DNA of 24,239 nt from a virus. The position numbers and the translations under genes were made by a program. A model generated the notes under the pieces. It saw only the letters and a program-made list of their open reading frames with translations, was not told the origin of the DNA and searched no databases. The stretch is from the IMG/VR virus record IMGVR_UViG_3300044645_001094, positions 1 to 24,239 of that record; one strand, written 5' to 3'. Every line of letters begins with the position of its first letter. Positions within the stretch are counted from its first letter, which is position 1. Below are positions 22,373 to 24,239 of the stretch, in pieces.

Positions 22373-23599
22373 ATGCCATCACGCTACCTTCGCAGATCGT
22401 CACCAGACAGGCTCAAGCCATGCTCAGAGCGAATGGTTGACGTTTGCGACATCGAAACGGCTGATGGCTGTTGTGGTGTGATTCCTTGCAAGCTTTGCAT
22501 TGAATGGGAAACCTACGACGACGGCATCGCCTACGGTTCAGCGACATTCGCTGGCTCATCATGGACAGGCACGGTTGGCGGCCATGCGTTTGTATCGTAC
22601 TGGGAGAGGAATTACGAGACCGACGAATGCGAATATGTTGTTACTCTCGACGACGAGGAAGTGTACCGCGCGAACTGCTACGAGGGGGCAAGCTGCCGAG
22701 ATCCGAGCGGCACGGTGGCAGTGGCAACGGCATATCTCGAAGGCACGTTGAGCTGGAGCAAGCACGAGCCACGAGAACTAGCGTTGATTGTTGATCCTGA
22801 CACAGGCTGCAATGATTTCTTTTGCGGTGATTGCCGTTGCTCGTGTGATTGTCTTTGCGTAACGATTACGCCCTACAGCGGCGATATTGTCGCGGGTGAG
22901 ATTTGCGATACGTCATATCATTGTGATCCGCCGGTCTGGGAAGGCACGGTCGGCTATTACGATCTGTCGATTGCGCTGGGCCGAGACGATTACGGAAACT
23001 GCATTATCACCGTAACCTCGGACGGTGAGGAGCAAGAACCAGTTGCGGTGACCGGCTGTGCGGATTTGTCGGCGAGCGTCACGCTGCCAAATGGCGATCT
23101 GATTGAGGTTAGATGCAAGCAGTGTGACTGCGAAGAAATACCTCCCATAATCGGTGATTGCATTTGCGGCCGACCAATGGGTGAAACGCTCAGGTTGCTT
23201 TGGTCATCTGGAAACGGTACGCATGGATCAGCAGCAAGAGAGTTTTTGCTGTATTATGGAATGCAGGACGAAGATGGGATCAGTTGCGAGCCGTGGTCGC
23301 CTAGTGCTTTTCCGGGATATCGCGGAAGCGTTTCAGGAACGTTTCCGTTGCCGATGGGTGGCACTCGGTCAGACACACTTGAAGTGATTCTAGTTTGCGA
23401 GTGTATCGGATGCACTTATTGCATATACTACCGGTGGCTGGAGGGCGACACGCCTACAACGTGGTATCAGCTCGCTTACACTGTGTCGAGTTGTGACTGC
23501 CCAGCGATATTAGACGTGATCGACGGGTTCACCTCTGGCAATCCATTCGGCTATCAGATTTCGGACGTTACGGTCTACGAACTGGAAAGCAACTGCTGA
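22373..23599 (+). CDS. Cysteine-rich distal tail protein with repeated domains
   Basis: The 408-residue product has 33 cysteines (counted), about 8%. CxC clusters separate three domains: DCRCSCDCLC near 150-162, VRCKQCDCEE near 245-255, and LVCECIGCTYC near 340-350. Between clusters there are similar beta-rich blocks: the first has WTGTVGGHAFVSYWERNYE, the second WEGTVGYYDLSIALGRDDYG, both followed by an acidic turn with a Gly-Asn-Cys-type motif. Repeated domains and disulfides suit an extracellular fibre, but zinc binding is possible too. No family was recognised. GGAG at 22358-22361 precedes it. Confidence 0.65.
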   Translation: MPSRYLRRSSPDRLKPCSERMVDVCDIETADGCCGVIPCKLCIEWETYDDGIAYGSATFAGSSWTGTVGGHAFVSYWERNYETDECEYVVTLDDEEVYRANCYEGASCRDPSGTVAVATAYLEGTLSWSKHEPRELALIVDPDTGCNDFFCGDCRCSCDCLCVTITPYSGDIVAGEICDTSYHCDPPVWEGTVGYYDLSIALGRDDYGNCIITVTSDGEEQEPVAVTGCADLSASVTLPNGDLIEVRCKQCDCEEIPPIIGDCICGRPMGETLRLLWSSGNGTHGSAAREFLLYYGMQDEDGISCEPWSPSAFPGYRGSVSGTFPLPMGGTRSDTLEVILVCECIGCTYCIYYRWLEGDTPTTWYQLAYTVSSCDCPAILDVIDGFTSGNPFGYQISDVTVYELESNC

Positions 23600-23751
23600 T
23601 GTTACGACTGATCGGCGTTTTGTTTCTGGCTGTTGTCGCACAGTTTATTGTGCATGGATGGTCCGAGTTTGCGGCAGCCAGCGGAGATCATGCAGTGCAG
23701 TTATGGAAAAATGACCTCGCCCGATTAGCGGAGAAGGCTGGCCGTGAGTGA
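23599..23751 (+). CDS. 50-residue single-pass membrane protein
   Basis: ATG at 23599 overlaps the stop of the cysteine-rich gene (TGATG). The product has 50 residues: an N-terminal hydrophobic helix (MLRLIGVLFLAVVAQFIVHG), then a soluble amphipathic tail (SGDHAVQLWKNDLARLAEKA). It could be a membrane anchor or an uncleaved signal. The next gene starts eight bases before its stop. Length is at the limit of confident calling, but coupling and topology favour reality. Confidence 0.5.
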   Translation: MLRLIGVLFLAVVAQFIVHGWSEFAAASGDHAVQLWKNDLARLAEKAGRE

Positions 23752-24239
23752 CTGTCAGTGCGAACTGTCTGGATTTTGCAGCGTGCGAAACGTCGCATTG
23801 AAGGTGACGCACCAGATGATTTGCCGGGAAAACAAGCCGCGAATTGACGCGATGCTGGCAGGTCAAAAGTGGGTCAATCCGCAGGCAAAGAAGGCTCCGC
23901 AGCGCAAGCCATGTAACACGGCGAAGCGTGGGCGATGCACCGACTGCTCCGACGCTGGCACACTCATGATGGCAGCGATTCAAGCTGACACGGGTCAGCC
24001 TGTTTCGTGCGGGAGTTGCAAGACCTACCTGTTGTCACTCAATCGCATGTCCGCACACGATCATGCGGCCATCGTCCAGAAACTCTACGCGGAAATCTCA
24101 TGGCCTCCATCATGGCGAGCTAAACACGGTGATAAAGAAGGCCAGCGAAAACGGATCGGTGAAATCGTTTCGAGTGCTTTGGCAGTAGCCACGACGACTT
24201 GCGCAACGACGAGGCCAAAGCCAGCCCGCAGAGCAGTAG
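23744..24239 (+). CDS. Cysteine-rich protein, partial at window end
   Basis: GTG at 23744 is preceded by GGAGAAGG (23730-23737) and opens a frame that continues past the window (165 codons seen, no stop). Cysteines occur in pairs: CQCELSGFC near the start, C-x2-C in RGRCTDCSDAG, and CGSCKTYLLSLN. These patterns suggest zinc-binding knuckles. The SCGSCKTYLLSLNRM, then WPPSWRAKHG stretch resembles a module seen in tail-region proteins of environmental phages, recognised only loosely. The C-terminus is missing, so fusion to another domain cannot be excluded. Confidence 0.6.
   Translation, partial: MSDCQCELSGFCSVRNVALKVTHQMICRENKPRIDAMLAGQKWVNPQAKKAPQRKPCNTAKRGRCTDCSDAGTLMMAAIQADTGQPVSCGSCKTYLLSLNRMSAHDHAAIVQKLYAEISWPPSWRAKHGDKEGQRKRIGEIVSSALAVATTTCATTRPKPARRAV

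Noticed and set aside
1-24239. tRNA genes, CRISPR arrays, insertion sequences, integrase and attachment sites.
   Set aside because: Reading both strands I saw no cloverleaf with a conserved TTC-type arm, no spaced repeat array, no transposase motif and no recombinase motif.

Overview
The window is an almost completely packed, single-strand (+) stretch of a tailed-phage or prophage genome. It has the HK97-type head plan and a long non-contractile (siphovirus-like) tail. The order HNH endonuclease, small terminase, large terminase, HK97 portal, ClpP-like prohead protease, HK97-fold major capsid, connector proteins, gp10-like protein, tail terminator, tail tube, G/GT chaperones and tape measure is diagnostic. 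No integrase, repressor, tRNA, CRISPR array or insertion sequence is visible, so the sequence cannot say whether this is a virus or a prophage. The host is inferred, with moderate confidence, to be a planctomycete-like bacterium. The reasons are the papain-type protease, very cysteine-rich secreted-style tail proteins, and a lipoprotein ending in a CPGGMC then RRRGLFGGLFR tail. No host gene is present to prove it.

Layout. Bases 75-4150 look like a lysis/membrane cassette: a small unknown gene, a holin-like protein, a Lys/Ala/Pro-rich membrane protein, an HNH endonuclease that looks like an insertion, a papain-fold cysteine peptidase, a lipoprotein, and a run of very small membrane proteins, the last only 31 residues long. 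Bases 4188-7154 hold fibre or receptor-binding-type structural genes, including a lectin-like (LamG/ConA) protein and a fibre protein. Bases 7154-9642 are the packaging module: HNH, then a 190-bp non-coding gap that may contain cos, then P27-type TerS and TerL. Bases 9650-14064 are head genes (portal, protease, capsid, putative decoration protein). Bases 14064-15772 are an unusual insert of sugar/methyl chemistry genes: an FkbM-like methyltransferase and a methyltransferase-glycosyltransferase fusion. Bases 15769-18180 are connector and tail-tube genes. Bases 18193-20706 are the tail chaperones and tape measure. Bases 20703-24239 are distal tail proteins, among them a 408-residue protein with 33 cysteines, and a gene running off the window.

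How it works together. Nearly every gene is coupled to the next by ATGA, GTGA, TTGA, TGATG or TAATG overlaps, so the block is probably read as a few long transcripts. Two sigma70-like promoters can be proposed, at 348-376 and 11929-11956, the latter just ahead of the capsid gene. The best regulatory signal is a textbook programmed -1 frameshift at 18878-18884 (A AAA AAC) followed eight bases later by a two-part hairpin. It would fuse the G-like chaperone to a T-like extension, as in phage lambda and its relatives.

The most unusual biology is the methyltransferase/glycosyltransferase pair embedded between head genes next to a threonine-rich putative decoration protein, which suggests enzymatic decoration of the virion or of the host surface. 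The papain-type peptidase in the lysis region and the cysteine-rich distal tail genes are also noteworthy.
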